A DNA stretch of 64,000 bases from Pseudomonas paraeruginosa PA7 (GCF_000017205.1 NC_009656.1:2050001-2114000), one strand, 5' to 3'. Shown: positions 20,174 to 33,477, counted from the first letter of the stretch. Notes: a model not told the origin generated them from the letters alone. Made by a program: numbers and translations.

Positions 20174-20195
20174 AGCAGTTCGTTGCCAGTAGGCT

Positions 20196-20215
20196 ACCTA
20201 CTTCTATCAATAGGT
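20196..20215. promoter_or_regulatory. lux/las-box-like palindrome between xcpP and xcpR
   Basis: ACCTACTTCTATCAATAGGT has the CT-N12-AG core and symmetric ACCTA/TAGGT ends of LasR/RhlR binding sites. It lies 23 bases upstream of the xcpP start and 178 bases before xcpR. Quorum control of both xcp operons is established in P. aeruginosa; that this palindrome is the binding site is my inference. Confidence 0.55.
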
Positions 20216-20260
20216 GTGACTGGCCGGGCCAGGCACGCTTGTGCTTAAGATAACGGCTCG

Positions 20261-20274
20261 CCAGGATACTTCTG
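20261..20274 (+). repeat. Direct repeat, copy 1, xcpP-xcpR region
   Basis: CCAGGATACTTCTG; matches copy 2 at 20355-20368 in 13 of 14 bases. Confidence 0.6.
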
Positions 20275-20354
20275 CAAGAGGGACTCGGGACCGGCCGCAC
20301 AAAATGACTATCAACTAACAATACTGACGGTAACCATTCAGTGGTCATATACGA

Positions 20355-20368
20355 CCAAGATACTTCTG
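20355..20368 (+). repeat. Direct repeat, copy 2, xcpP-xcpR region
   Basis: CCAAGATACTTCTG, 94 bases downstream of copy 1 and 25 bases before the xcpR start. The TACTTCT core also occurs a third time inside the lux-like palindrome (20199-20205). Confidence 0.6.
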
Positions 20369-20392
20369 TTAGGTTACCGCTATAAGGCATCC

Positions 20393-21900
<1,508 letters not shown>

Positions 21901-21901
<1 letters not shown>

Positions 21902-23118
21902 TGGCCGCTTTCGAATACCTCGCCCTCGACCCCGGCGGTCGCCAGCAGAAGGGCGTGCTGGAGGCGGACAGCGCGCGCCAGGTCCGCCAGCTGCTGCGCG
22001 AACGCCAACTGGCGCCGCTCGAGGTGAAACCCACGCGTACCCGCGAGCAGGGCGGGCAGGGCGGACGCCTGAGCTTCGCCCGCGGGCTGTCGGCGCGCGA
22101 CCTGGCGCTGGTGACCCGGCAACTGGCGACCCTGGTCCAGGCCGCGCTGCCGATCGAGGAAGCGTTGCGCGCCGCCGCCGCGCAATCCACCTCGCAGCGC
22201 ATCCAGTCGATGCTCCTCGCGGTGCGCGCCAAGGTCCTCGAGGGGCATAGCCTGGCCGGCAGCCTGCGCGAGTTCCCCTCGGCCTTCCCCGAACTGTATC
22301 GCGCCACGGTGGCTGCCGGCGAGCACGCCGGGCACCTCGGCCCGGTGCTGGAGCAGCTCGCCGACTACACCGAGCAACGCCAGCAGTCGCGGCAGAAGAT
22401 CCAGCTGGCGCTGCTCTATCCGGTGATCCTGATGGTCGCCTCACTGGCCATCGTCGGTTTCCTGCTGGGCTACGTGGTGCCCGACGTGGTCCGCGTGTTC
22501 ATCGATAGCGGGCAGACCCTGCCGCTGCTGACCCGCGTGCTGATCGGCGTCAGCGACTGGGTCAAGGCCTGGGGCGCGCTGGCCTTCGTCGCGGCGATCG
22601 GCGGGGTGATCGGCTTCCGCTATGCGCTGCGCAAGGACGCCTTTCGCGAGCGCTGGCATGGCTTCCTGTTGCGCGTGCCGCTGGTCGGACGGCTGGTGCG
22701 CTCCACCGACACCGCGCGCTTCGCCTCGACCCTGGCGATCCTCACCCGCAGCGGCGTGCCGCTGGTGGAGGCGCTGGCGATCGCCGCCGAGGTGATCGCC
22801 AACCGGATCATCCGCAACGAGGTGGTCAAGGCGGCGCAGAAAGTCCGCGAGGGCGCCAGCCTGACCCGCTCGCTGGAGGCCACCGGGCAGTTCCCGCCGA
22901 TGATGCTGCACATGATCGCCAGCGGCGAGCGTTCCGGCGAGCTGGACCAGATGCTGGCGCGCACCGCGCGCAACCAGGAGAACGACCTGGCCGCGCAGAT
23001 CGGCCTGATGGTCGGCCTGTTCGAGCCGTTCATGCTGATATTCATGGGCGCGGTGGTGCTGGTCATCGTCCTTGCCATTCTTCTTCCGATCCTTTCTCTC
23101 AACCAACTCGTGGGGTAA
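21901..23118 (+). CDS. xcpS: Type II secretion inner-membrane platform protein XcpS (GspF)
   Basis: 405 residues. It is the polytopic platform protein (PilC/GspF family) with two repeated cytoplasmic T2SSF domains and membrane segments near 168-195 ([23 protein letters not shown] is the first), 215-240 and the C terminus ([20 protein letters not shown]). It contacts XcpR, XcpL/XcpY and pseudopilins. Overlap with xcpR by one base and a 4-base gap to xcpT fit strict operon coupling. Confidence 0.97.
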
Positions 23119-23122
23119 TCGC

Positions 23123-23569
23123 GTGAATCAGAGCCGCCCATTGCAGCGTCGCCAACAGTCGGGCTTCACCCTGATCGAAATCATGGTCGTGGTGGTGATC
23201 CTCGGCATCCTCGCCGCCCTGGTGGTGCCACAGGTGATGAGCCGTCCGGACCAGGCCAAGGTCACCGTGGCCAAGGGCGACATCAAGGCGATCGCCGCCG
23301 CGCTGGACATGTACAAGCTGGACAACTTCGCCTACCCGAGCACCCAGCAGGGCCTCGAGGCGCTGGTGAAGAAGCCCACCGGCAACCCGCAGCCGAAGAA
23401 CTGGAACAAGGACGGCTACCTGAAGAAGCTGCCGGTCGATCCGTGGGGCAATCCCTACCAGTACCTGGCGCCGGGCACCAAGGGCCCGTTCGACCTGTAT
23501 TCGCTGGGTGCCGACGGCAAGGAAGGCGGCAGCGACAACGACGCCGACATCGGCAACTGGGACAACTGA
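23123..23569 (+). CDS. xcpT: Major pseudopilin XcpT (GspG)
   Basis: 148 residues from GTG at 23123, preceded by GGGGT. It is the main subunit of the type II pseudopilus. The prepilin leader ends QQSG with the XcpA (PilD) cleavage before FTLIE; Glu at +5 is present. The hydrophobic helix ([19 protein letters not shown]) follows, then the globular domain with the calcium-site region [21 protein letters not shown] longer open frame begins inside xcpS and is not used. Confidence 0.97.
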   Translation: MNQSRPLQRRQQSGFTLIEIMVVVVILGILAALVVPQVMSRPDQAKVTVAKGDIKAIAAALDMYKLDNFAYPSTQQGLEALVKKPTGNPQPKNWNKDGYLKKLPVDPWGNPYQYLAPGTKGPFDLYSLGADGKEGGSDNDADIGNWDN

Positions 23570-23575
23570 GCGGAC

Positions 23576-24094
23576 ATGCGCGAATCGCGCGGCTTCACCC
23601 TCATCGAGCTGATGGTGGTGATGGTCATCATCAGCGTGCTGATCGGCCTGGCGGTGCTCAGCACCGGCTTCGCCAGCACCTCGCGGGAGCTGGACAGCGA
23701 GGCCGAGCGGCTCGCCGGGCTGATCGGCGTGCTGACCGACGAGGCCGTGCTGGACAACCGCGAATACGGCCTGCGCCTGGAGCGCGACGCCTACCAGGTG
23801 CTGCGCTATGACGAAGCGAAGGCGCGCTGGCTGCCGGTGGCGCGCGACAGCCATCGCCTGCCGGAATGGGCCGAGCTGACCTTCGAGCTGGACGGCCAGC
23901 CGCTGGTGCTGGCCGGCGGCAAGGGCGAGAAGGAACAGAAGAAAGGCACCGACCAGCCGCAATTGCTGATCCTCTCCAGCGGCGAACTCAGCCCGTTCCG
24001 CCTGCGTCTGGCCGAGCGCGGACCCGAAGGCCGCGCGCTGTCGCTGAGCAGCGACGGTTTCCGCTTGCCGCGGGTCGAGGTGGCGCGGCGATGA
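23576..24094 (+). CDS. xcpU: Minor pseudopilin XcpU (GspH)
   Basis: 172 residues. A six-residue leader (MRESRG) precedes the cleavage site before FTLIEL with Glu+5, then the hydrophobic helix. It is a minor pseudopilin that joins the tip complex with XcpV, XcpW and XcpX. Six bases after xcpT; the stop overlaps the xcpV ATG (ATGA). Confidence 0.95.
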   Translation: MRESRGFTLIELMVVMVIISVLIGLAVLSTGFASTSRELDSEAERLAGLIGVLTDEAVLDNREYGLRLERDAYQVLRYDEAKARWLPVARDSHRLPEWAELTFELDGQPLVLAGGKGEKEQKKGTDQPQLLILSSGELSPFRLRLAERGPEGRALSLSSDGFRLPRVEVARR

Positions 24095-24480
24095 GGCGCG
24101 TGCGTGGATTCACCCTGCTGGAAGTCCTGGTGGCCCTGGCGATCTTCGCCATGGTCGCGGCCAGCGTGCTCAGCGCCAGCGCGCGCAGCCTGCAGAACGC
24201 TTCGCGACTGGAGGACAAGACCCTGGCGATGTGGATCGCCGACAACCGCCTCAACGAGTTGCAGCTGGAACAGACGCCACCGTCCAGCGGACGCAACCAG
24301 GGCGAACTGGAGTTCGCCGGACGCCGCTGGGAGTGGCGTACCCAGATCGACAGTACGTCCGAGCAGGAGATGCGGCGGGTGATCGTCTGGGTCGCGGCGA
24401 AGCCGCTCGGCCGCGAGCGCGGCAACCTCGAGGAGCGCGCCGCGGCGCGCCTGGTGGGCTTCCTCGGGAGCCAGCCATGA
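24091..24480 (+). CDS. xcpV: Minor pseudopilin XcpV (GspI)
   Basis: 129 residues. Leader MRRVRG, cleavage before FTLLEV, Glu+5 present; the hydrophobic helix is LVALAIFAMVAASVLSASA. XcpV nucleates the XcpU-V-W-X tip complex of the pseudopilus. The ATG at 24091 overlaps the xcpU stop; a longer frame reading back into xcpU is a shadow. Its end overlaps xcpW (ATGA). Confidence 0.95.
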   Translation: MRRVRGFTLLEVLVALAIFAMVAASVLSASARSLQNASRLEDKTLAMWIADNRLNELQLEQTPPSSGRNQGELEFAGRRWEWRTQIDSTSEQEMRRVIVWVAAKPLGRERGNLEERAAARLVGFLGSQP

Positions 24481-25190
24481 GTTCACAGCGGGGTTTCACC
24501 CTGCTCGAGCTGCTGATCGCCATCGCCATCTTCGCCCTGCTGGCCCTGGCCACCTACCGCATGTTCGACAGCGTGATGCAGACCGACCAGGCGACCCGTG
24601 TGCAGGAACAGCGCATGCGCGAGCTGGTGCGGGCGATGGGCGTGCTGGAGCGCGACCTGACCCAGGCGCTCGAACGTCCGGTACGTGACGAGCTGGGCGA
24701 CAACCGCGGCGCCTTCCTCAGCGAGGGTGAGGACGACCAGGTCATCGAGTTCACCCGTGGCGGCTGGCGCAATCCGCTCGGGCAGGCGCGCTCGCGCCTG
24801 CAACGGGTGCGCTGGTCGCTGTCCGGGGAGGTCCTCGAACGCCGCTACTGGCTGGTGCTGGACCGCGCCCAGGACAGCAGGCCGCGGGTACAGCAGGTGC
24901 TCGACGGGGTCACCGCGCTGAGCTGGCGCTTCCTCGACAAGGAGCACAACTGGCAGAGCCACTGGCCGACCGACGAGGGTAGCGAGGAGGAGCGCCTGGA
25001 GAGCCTGCCGCTGGCGGTGGAGATGACCCTGGAGCACCGCCACTACGGCAAGCTGGTGCGCCTCTGGCGCCTGCTCGACCCGCCGCTCAAGCAGGACCAG
25101 CCGCAGGGCCAGCCGGACGGAGAGAATGGCGAGAACGGCGAGGGCGGGGTGCCGCGGCCGCCGGAAGGCATGCCGGGGGCGCCGGAATGA
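24477..25190 (+). CDS. xcpW: Minor pseudopilin XcpW (GspJ)
   Basis: 237 residues. Leader MSSQRG, cleavage before FTLLEL, Glu+5 present. It is a tip-complex pseudopilin with a large globular domain. The C terminus is Gly/Glu/Pro-rich (ENGENGEGGVPRPPEG) and probably disordered. It overlaps xcpV before and xcpX after by ATGA. Confidence 0.95.
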   Translation: MSSQRGFTLLELLIAIAIFALLALATYRMFDSVMQTDQATRVQEQRMRELVRAMGVLERDLTQALERPVRDELGDNRGAFLSEGEDDQVIEFTRGGWRNPLGQARSRLQRVRWSLSGEVLERRYWLVLDRAQDSRPRVQQVLDGVTALSWRFLDKEHNWQSHWPTDEGSEEERLESLPLAVEMTLEHRHYGKLVRLWRLLDPPLKQDQPQGQPDGENGENGEGGVPRPPEGMPGAPE

Positions 25191-26188
25191 GGCGCAGGCA
25201 GAAGGGGGTCGCGCTGATCACGGTGCTGCTGGTGGTGGCGGTGGTGACCATCGTCTGCGCCGGGCTGATCATCCGCCAGCAACTGGCGATCCGCAGCAGC
25301 GCCAACCAGTTGCACGTGCGCCAGGCCTGGCACTACGCGCTGGGTGGCGAACGCCTGGCGGAAGCGGTGCTGCGCCGCGACCTGCGCCAGGGCGGCGAGA
25401 ACACCCGCGAATCGGTGGATCACCTGGGCGAGGCCTGGGCGCGGCCGATGGTGCCGTTCAAGCTGGACGATGGCGGCGAGCTGCGGGTGCGGATCGAGGA
25501 TCCCAGCGGGCGCTTCAACCTCAACGGGTTGGTGCGCAAGCGCAAGGTCAAGCCGGATTCGGTGAAGCAGTTCCGTCGCCTGCTGGAAACCCTGGGCATG
25601 AAGGAAGACGTCGTCAAGGGCCTGCCGGACCGGCTGGCCGACTGGCTGGACGCCGACCAGAACCCGCAGGGCGAGCAGGGCGCCGAGGACAACCAGTACC
25701 TGCTGGAGGCGCCGGCCTACCGCGCCGCCAACCGCAGCCTCAAGGACGTGTCCGAGCTGCGCCTGCTGAAACTGTCGGAGGCCGACTACCGCCGCCTGCT
25801 GCCGTTCGTCAGCGCGCTGCCCGAAGACGCGCCGCTGAACGTGAACACCGCCAGCGTGCCGGTCATCGCCGCCATGTTCGAAATCGATCCGGGGCAGGCG
25901 GAAAACATCGTGGACGCCCGGGGTCGGGAAGGTTTCCAGAGCAAGGACGATTTCACCAAGCATCTGACCCAGTTGGGTTCGAAGACCGGGAACGTTAGTT
26001 ATGCCGTCGGCACCCGCTACTTCCAGGTGATCAGCGAGGTCGCCCTGGGCGACCGCCGGCAGGTGCTGGTGAGTACCCTGCAGCGTGGCAAGGACGGCAA
26101 GATACGAGTGATGGCCCGCGACATGGGACAGGGCGGAACGCCCATTCCGTCGACGGGCGGCGACGATTGGAAGAAGGACGAGCGATGA
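25187..26188 (+). CDS. xcpX: Minor pseudopilin XcpX (GspK)
   Basis: 333 residues, the largest pseudopilin. The leader is MRRRQKG, then VALITVLLVV: position +5 is Thr, not Glu, the known GspK feature that places it at the pseudopilus tip. The periplasmic helical insert includes the region with LADWLDADQNPQGEQGAEDN. XcpX also limits pseudopilus length. It overlaps xcpW and xcpY by ATGA on both sides. Confidence 0.95.
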   Translation: MRRRQKGVALITVLLVVAVVTIVCAGLIIRQQLAIRSSANQLHVRQAWHYALGGERLAEAVLRRDLRQGGENTRESVDHLGEAWARPMVPFKLDDGGELRVRIEDPSGRFNLNGLVRKRKVKPDSVKQFRRLLETLGMKEDVVKGLPDRLADWLDADQNPQGEQGAEDNQYLLEAPAYRAANRSLKDVSELRLLKLSEADYRRLLPFVSALPEDAPLNVNTASVPVIAAMFEIDPGQAENIVDARGREGFQSKDDFTKHLTQLGSKTGNVSYAVGTRYFQVISEVALGDRRQVLVSTLQRGKDGKIRVMARDMGQGGTPIPSTGGDDWKKDER

Positions 26189-27333
26189 GTGGAGTGAGTG
26201 CGCTGTTCCTGCCACCCGCCAGTACGGCGGGGGCCGATGGGGAACTGCCGGTATGGTGGGTGCAGGACGGCGAGTGCCGGCGCGCGCCGTTCGCCCAGGC
26301 GCTGGCGGAGATCCGCGTGCCCTGGCGGCTGTACCTGCCGGTGGAGGCGGTGACCGCCTGCGCGGTGAACCTGCCGACGCAGAAGGCGCGCTGGCTGCGC
26401 CAGTCGCTGCCGTTCGCGGTGGAGGAGCAACTGGCCGACGATGTCGAGCAGATGCACCTGGCCCTCGGCCCGGCGCTGGCCGACGGTCGCCACCGGGTGT
26501 TCGCCGTGCAGCGCGCCTGGCTCGCCGCCTGGCTGGCGCTGGCCGAGGGCGAGGGCAAGGCGCCGGCTGCGCTGCATGTGGATGCCGACTGCCTGCCGGG
26601 CGAGGGTACCTGCCTGTTCTGGCTGGAGGAGCGCTGGCTGCTCGGTGGCAGCGGAGCCGTGCGGCTGTCCTGCGGCAACGAGGATTGGGCGGTGTTGCGC
26701 GACAGTTGTCCGCCGCCGCAGCGGGCCTTCGCCGCGGAGGCCGTGGCGCCGCCGGAGGGGCTGGAAGTCCAGGCGCTGGCGGGCAATCCGCATGTCTGGC
26801 TGAGCGAGCAGCCTCCGGGCACCGACCTGGCCCAGGCCGAGTTCACCGCGCGCCAGCAGAGCAGCCAGTGGCGCCGCTGGCGTCCGGCGCTGGGACTGGT
26901 CGGGCTGTGGCTGGTGCTGCAGTGGGGCTTCACCCTGGTCCAGGCCTGGCAATTGCAGCGCGAGGGCGACCGCTACGCGGCGCAGAGCGCGGAACTCTAC
27001 CGCCAGCTGTTCCCGGAGGACCGCAAACTGATCAACCTGCGCGCGCAGTTCGACCAGCACCTGGCCGACAGTGCCAGCAGCGGCGGCGAGGGCCAGTTGC
27101 TCGGCCTTCTCGGCCAGGCCGCGACAGTGATCGGCGATGAATCGACGGTCAGCGTCGAGCAACTGGACTTCAGCGCCGCGCGCGGCGACGTGGCGCTGCA
27201 GGTGCGCGCGCCCGGCTTCGACGTGCTGGAACGGCTGCGCTCGCGGCTCAGCGAGTCGGGGCTGGCGGTGCAACTGGGTTCGGCCAGCCGCGATGGCTCG
27301 ACGGTCAGCGCGCGCCTGGTGATAGGAGGTTGA
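26185..27333 (+). CDS. xcpY: Type II secretion protein XcpY (GspL)
   Basis: 382 residues. A cytoplasmic actin-like domain recruits the XcpR ATPase to the membrane (residues 1 to about 230). One membrane segment follows near 237-255 (ALGLVGLWLVLQWGFTLV), then a ferredoxin-like periplasmic domain. The ATG at 26185 overlaps the xcpX stop; a start six codons upstream is possible but less likely. xcpZ, its partner, begins 1 base after its stop. Confidence 0.95.
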   Translation: MSGVSALFLPPASTAGADGELPVWWVQDGECRRAPFAQALAEIRVPWRLYLPVEAVTACAVNLPTQKARWLRQSLPFAVEEQLADDVEQMHLALGPALADGRHRVFAVQRAWLAAWLALAEGEGKAPAALHVDADCLPGEGTCLFWLEERWLLGGSGAVRLSCGNEDWAVLRDSCPPPQRAFAAEAVAPPEGLEVQALAGNPHVWLSEQPPGTDLAQAEFTARQQSSQWRRWRPALGLVGLWLVLQWGFTLVQAWQLQREGDRYAAQSAELYRQLFPEDRKLINLRAQFDQHLADSASSGGEGQLLGLLGQAATVIGDESTVSVEQLDFSAARGDVALQVRAPGFDVLERLRSRLSESGLAVQLGSASRDGSTVSARLVIGG

Positions 27334-27334
27334 G

Positions 27335-27859
27335 ATGAAGGTCATGACGCAATTCCACGAACGCCTCAAGGTCCAGGCCGAAACCTCGCAACTGGCGATC
27401 CGCTGGCGCGCGCTGCCGGCGCGCGACCGCCTGGCGCTGGCCTGGCTCGGCGCATTCTTCCTGCTGGTGATTCTCTACCTGGCGCTCTGGCGTCCGGCGG
27501 AGCGCCACCTGCAGTCGGCGCGCCAGTACTTCACCGAGCAGCGCGCGCTGCACGCCTACATCCAGCAGCAGGCGCCCAACGTGCGCCAGGCCGATGCCGC
27601 CGCGCCGCAGGCGCAGGTCGACCCGGCGGCGCTGCAGGGCATGGTCACCGCCTCGGCGGCGCAGGCCGGGCTGAGCGTCGAGCGGCTCGATAACGAAGGC
27701 GAGGGTGCCGTTCAGGTGGCCCTGCAGCCGGCGCCCTTCGCCAAGCTGTTGCCCTGGCTGGAGCAGTTGAACGGACAGGGCGTGCAGGTGGCGGAAGCCG
27801 GGCTGGACCGCCAGGTCGATGGGCGGGTCTCGGCGCGCCTGAGCCTGCGGGTCGAATGA
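27335..27859 (+). CDS. xcpZ: Type II secretion protein XcpZ (GspM)
   Basis: 174 residues. It is a bitopic inner-membrane protein that stabilises XcpY; membrane segment near residues 34-52 (LALAWLGAFFLLVILYLALW), then a small periplasmic ferredoxin-like domain. AGGAGG lies just upstream, inside the end of xcpY. It is the last gene of the xcpR-Z operon; a 9-bp hairpin follows 10 bases after the stop. Confidence 0.95.
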   Translation: MKVMTQFHERLKVQAETSQLAIRWRALPARDRLALAWLGAFFLLVILYLALWRPAERHLQSARQYFTEQRALHAYIQQQAPNVRQADAAAPQAQVDPAALQGMVTASAAQAGLSVERLDNEGEGAVQVALQPAPFAKLLPWLEQLNGQGVQVAEAGLDRQVDGRVSARLSLRVE

Positions 27860-27868
27860 GTGACCCAT

Positions 27869-27891
27869 CGCCGGGCCGGCAAGGCCCGGCG
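27869..27891 (+). terminator. Hairpin after xcpZ
   Basis: CGCCGGGCC (27869-27877) pairs exactly with GGCCCGGCG (27883-27891) around GGCAA. It has no T-run, so it may act with Rho or protect the 3' end of the long xcp message. Confidence 0.4.
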
Positions 27892-27944
27892 GCGGGCGTG
27901 GCATGGGCGTTCGCTGAAATTTCAAAAAAAATTCAATCAGGGCA

Positions 27945-27972
27945 TTGACTTAGGTTTTCCCGTCGGTAGAAT
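27945..27972 (+). promoter_or_regulatory. tRNA operon promoter
   Basis: TTGACT (27945-27950), 16 bases, TAGAAT (27967-27972), followed by a GC-rich discriminator (GCGCCCC) typical of stringently controlled stable-RNA promoters, 21 bases before tRNA-Val. A-rich tracts (TTTCAAAAAAAATTC) lie just upstream as a possible UP element. Confidence 0.75.
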
Positions 27973-27993
27973 GCGCCCCACTTCGAGAGTGAA

Positions 27994-28069
27994 GGGTGAT
28001 TAGCTCAGCTGGGAGAGCATCTGCCTTACAAGCAGAGGGTCGGCGGTTCGATCCCGTCATCACCCACCA
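27994..28069 (+). tRNA. tRNA-Val(TAC)
   Basis: 76 bases including encoded CCA. Acceptor GGGTGAT pairs with ATCACCC. The anticodon stem TCTGC/GCAGA holds loop CTTACAA with anticodon TAC, reading GTA and other Val codons. The T-arm GGTTCGATCCC region is standard. Confidence 0.96.
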
Positions 28070-28085
28070 ATCTCGCAGGTTACGC

Positions 28086-28162
28086 GCAGCGGTAGTTCAG
28101 TCGGTTAGAATACCGGCCTGTCACGCCGGGGGTCGCGGGTTCGAGTCCCGTCCGCTGCGCCA
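28086..28162 (+). tRNA. tRNA-Asp(GTC), copy 1
   Basis: 77 bases with encoded CCA. Acceptor GCAGCGG pairs with CCGCTGC, and the anticodon loop CTGTCAC gives GTC. It lies 16 bases after tRNA-Val, so they share a precursor. Confidence 0.96.
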
Positions 28163-28199
28163 TTCACTTCCCCTCCCGAGTTCATCGCCCCGAACTCGC

Positions 28200-28247
28200 C
28201 GTCTTCCGGTAGAAGGCGGGCAGCCTGGCTGCAACGAGAGGAAGACG
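28200..28247 (+). other. Compound stem-loop between the two tRNA-Asp genes
   Basis: CGTCTTCC (28200-28207) pairs with GGAAGACG (28240-28247), enclosing a second perfect stem GCAGCC-T-GGCTGC (28220-28232). It could guide processing of the tRNA precursor or act as a weak terminator (followed by CTTTACC). Confidence 0.45.
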
Positions 28248-28276
28248 CTTTACCGGGCATCTTGCCCAGCCGACGC

Positions 28277-28353
28277 GCAGCGGTAGTTCAGTCGGTTAGA
28301 ATACCGGCCTGTCACGCCGGGGGTCGCGGGTTCGAGTCCCGTCCGCTGCGCCA
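28277..28353 (+). tRNA. tRNA-Asp(GTC), copy 2
   Basis: Identical over 77 bases to the copy at 28086. The identity extends only a few bases into each flank (ACGC before, GCCAT after). No separate promoter is evident, so it is probably cut from the same precursor. Confidence 0.96.
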
Positions 28354-28386
28354 TACATCTTCACCACGCCAAGGCGGGGTGAGCCA

Positions 28387-28420
28387 CGAAAGAAGCGGCC
28401 AATGGCCGCTTCTTTCGTTT
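28387..28420 (+). terminator. Terminator of the tRNA operon
   Basis: CGAAAGAAGCGGCCA (28387-28401) and TGGCCGCTTCTTTCG (28403-28417) are perfect complements around one A, then TTT. It is a strong 15-bp stem ending the Val-Asp-Asp transcript. Confidence 0.85.
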
Positions 28421-28547
28421 CTGTCGTTCCGAATGCCTGCCATCCTCGCCTGCCGGGTCGCTTTGCGCCGCCGATCCGCGCGGGGTAATCCCGCTGTCAT
28501 CTTTCTCGTCTACAGCTGAAAGGCACAGACCAACGAGGTGATCCGCG

Positions 28548-28634
28548 ATGGACGACTACCAGGAAGAGCTGCTGGAACGGCATGCCGCCGAATACGACCT
28601 GCCGGAGCCGGCGGACGACGCCACCGAGATGTGA
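28548..28634 (+). CDS. Small acidic protein, 28 residues, function unknown
   Basis: A 28-codon open frame, MDDYQEELLERHAAEYDLPE and on to a terminal Glu-Met. It is preceded by GAGGTGAT (28535-28542), a near-perfect Shine-Dalgarno five bases from the ATG, stronger than most in this window. The product is very acidic (12 Asp/Glu, 2 basic) with a likely amphipathic helix in the first 16 residues. It stands alone between the tRNA terminator and the convergent AraC gene; its TGA is immediately followed by that gene's TGA on the other strand (TGATCA). I do not recognise a family. Codon use is typical of the genome, supporting translation. Confidence 0.65.
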   Translation: MDDYQEELLERHAAEYDLPEPADDATEM

Positions 28635-29668
28635 TCAGGCGTTCTGCCGCTGGGCGCGGCGGAACTCGCCGGGAGTCTGCCCGCTCCAGCGCTTGAAGGC
28701 GCGCTGGAAGGCTTCCGCCGAGGCGAAGCCGAGCAGGTAGGCGATCTCGCCGAAGGCCAGGTCGGTCTCGCGGATGTAGACCATCGCCAGGTCGCGGCGG
28801 GTCTCGTTGAGGATGCTGCGGTACTGCGTGCCTTCCTCGGCCAGCTTGCGCCGCAGGGTCCAGGTCGGCAGCTTGAGGCGCGTGGCGACTTCCTCCAGGT
28901 CCGGCTCGCGGCCGTTGAGCAGTGGCCCCAGCAGGCGACTGACGCGCTCGCGCCAACTGCGGGTGCGGGTCAGTTGTTCCAGTTCGCGATTGCAGATCTC
29001 CAGCATCTGGTTCCAGGTGCTCGGGCAGTGCTCTGCATTGCCCAGGGCCAGGCTGGCCTGGCTCAGGTGCAACTGGTTGGTCGGCGCGCCGAACGCCACC
29101 GGGCAGCCGAAGAACGCCTCGTAGCGGTCGGCCCAGGCCGGCGCCGGATACTCGATTTCCACCCGTTCGGGTTTCAGCGGCTGCCCGGCCAGGGCGCCGA
29201 GATGGCTGATCCAGCCGGCCAGTACCGAATCGACGACGAAGCGGTTGTAGGCGTTGTAGGGGCTGATCGAATAGAAGCGCAACCAGGCGCCGCCGGCGTC
29301 TTCCACCAGGCTCGACTGACCGCGGTAGTTCTGCGCGTAGAGCGGTTCCAGGTGGATCATCGCCCGCGCCGCGGCGCGCAGGTTCGGCGCCTGGGCCACG
29401 CTGACCCCGGCCAGGCCCATCTGTCCGAGACGGCTCAGGCGGCCCATCTGCAGCCCCAGGGCGGGGTCGCCGCTGAGCTGGATGGCGGCGTGGCCCAGGC
29501 GCATGTAGCGGGGAATCGACAGGCGCGCGCCGGGTTCGGCCAGGCGCCGCTGGTCGAGGCCGTACTGCTCGAGCAGCGCTGCGGGATCGACGCCGGCGGC
29601 GAGCAGGGCATCGGCCAGGGCCTGGACGAAGCCGACCGAGAGGTCGCCGAGGCGCACCCGCGGCGTGC

Positions 29669-29672
<4 letters not shown>
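28635..29672 (-). CDS. AraC-family transcriptional regulator
   Basis: 345 residues. The N-terminal arabinose-binding-like domain (PF12625 type) occupies about residues 20-210, with a C-terminal double helix-turn-helix (WTLRRKLAEEGTQYRSILNETRR; LAFGEIAYLLGFASAEAFQRAFKRW). This architecture is that of OruR/ArgR-like and many pseudomonad regulators of lipid or amino-acid use. The ATG at 29672 was chosen because it overlaps the stop of the upstream gene (ATGA); the longer frame lies within it. Co-transcription with the nitrilase-like gene suggests it regulates that gene or the divergent fadH1. The ligand is unknown. Confidence 0.92.
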
Positions 29673-33041
<3,369 letters not shown>

Positions 33042-33477
33042 GCATCCGTTCAGCCGTCTGTCGCGCGTCGGAAAAACCGTGTCGAAAACGGCTCCGGAAT
33101 GCTCGTTTGCCGCCTGTGAGCTGCGCTTCCCTGCCGTTTTCGCCCGGTTTTCCTGGCGTTCGCTGGATGTGAAGAGGTTCCGAGCCTCGCCCTGCCCGCG
33201 CTCGACGACGCGGGCAGGGGCTTCGTGCCCATTCGGTGAACGGTGGCGCTCTGCCACGGTGATCTCCGTCCGCCCAAAAACCAAACGCATCACAAATTCC
33301 CCTACCGCTCGGCGGGCTGTCCGGTAGCGCCCGGGTGTCTGCCAACCCAGTCACATTGCCCGCGACATTTTTTCCCCTAGACTTGCCCGAACAACGAGAT
33401 AGCACCTGTTTTTCAGGTGACATGCCAGATGGTACTGCCGGATGCGGGCCGCCTCGCCAGGCGTCCGAGGGTGAGCG
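33042..33477. other. 436-base intergenic region after fadH1
   Basis: No credible gene. An 11-bp perfect stem, CCCTGCCCGCG (33190-33200) with CGCGGGCAGGG (33209-33219), may end fadH1 transcription, though no T-run follows. A short palindrome CACCTG-TTTTT-CAGGTG lies at 33403-33419, between the candidate promoter and the start of the next gene, where it could be an operator or leader hairpin. Confidence 0.5.
33356..33383 (+). promoter_or_regulatory. Candidate promoter of the coiled-coil gene
   Basis: TTGCCC (33356-33361), 16 bases, TAGACT (33378-33383), about 95 bases before the next start codon; each hexamer has 4 of 6 consensus bases. Confidence 0.35.

Noticed and set aside
20381-20386. TATAAG as a -10 element for xcpR
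   Set aside because: It lies 7 bases before the ATG; its AAGG works better as the Shine-Dalgarno.
27994-28420. tRNA cluster as an integration site for an island
   Set aside because: No integrase, no repeated tRNA 3' fragment at a distance, and flanking genes are in normal core order.
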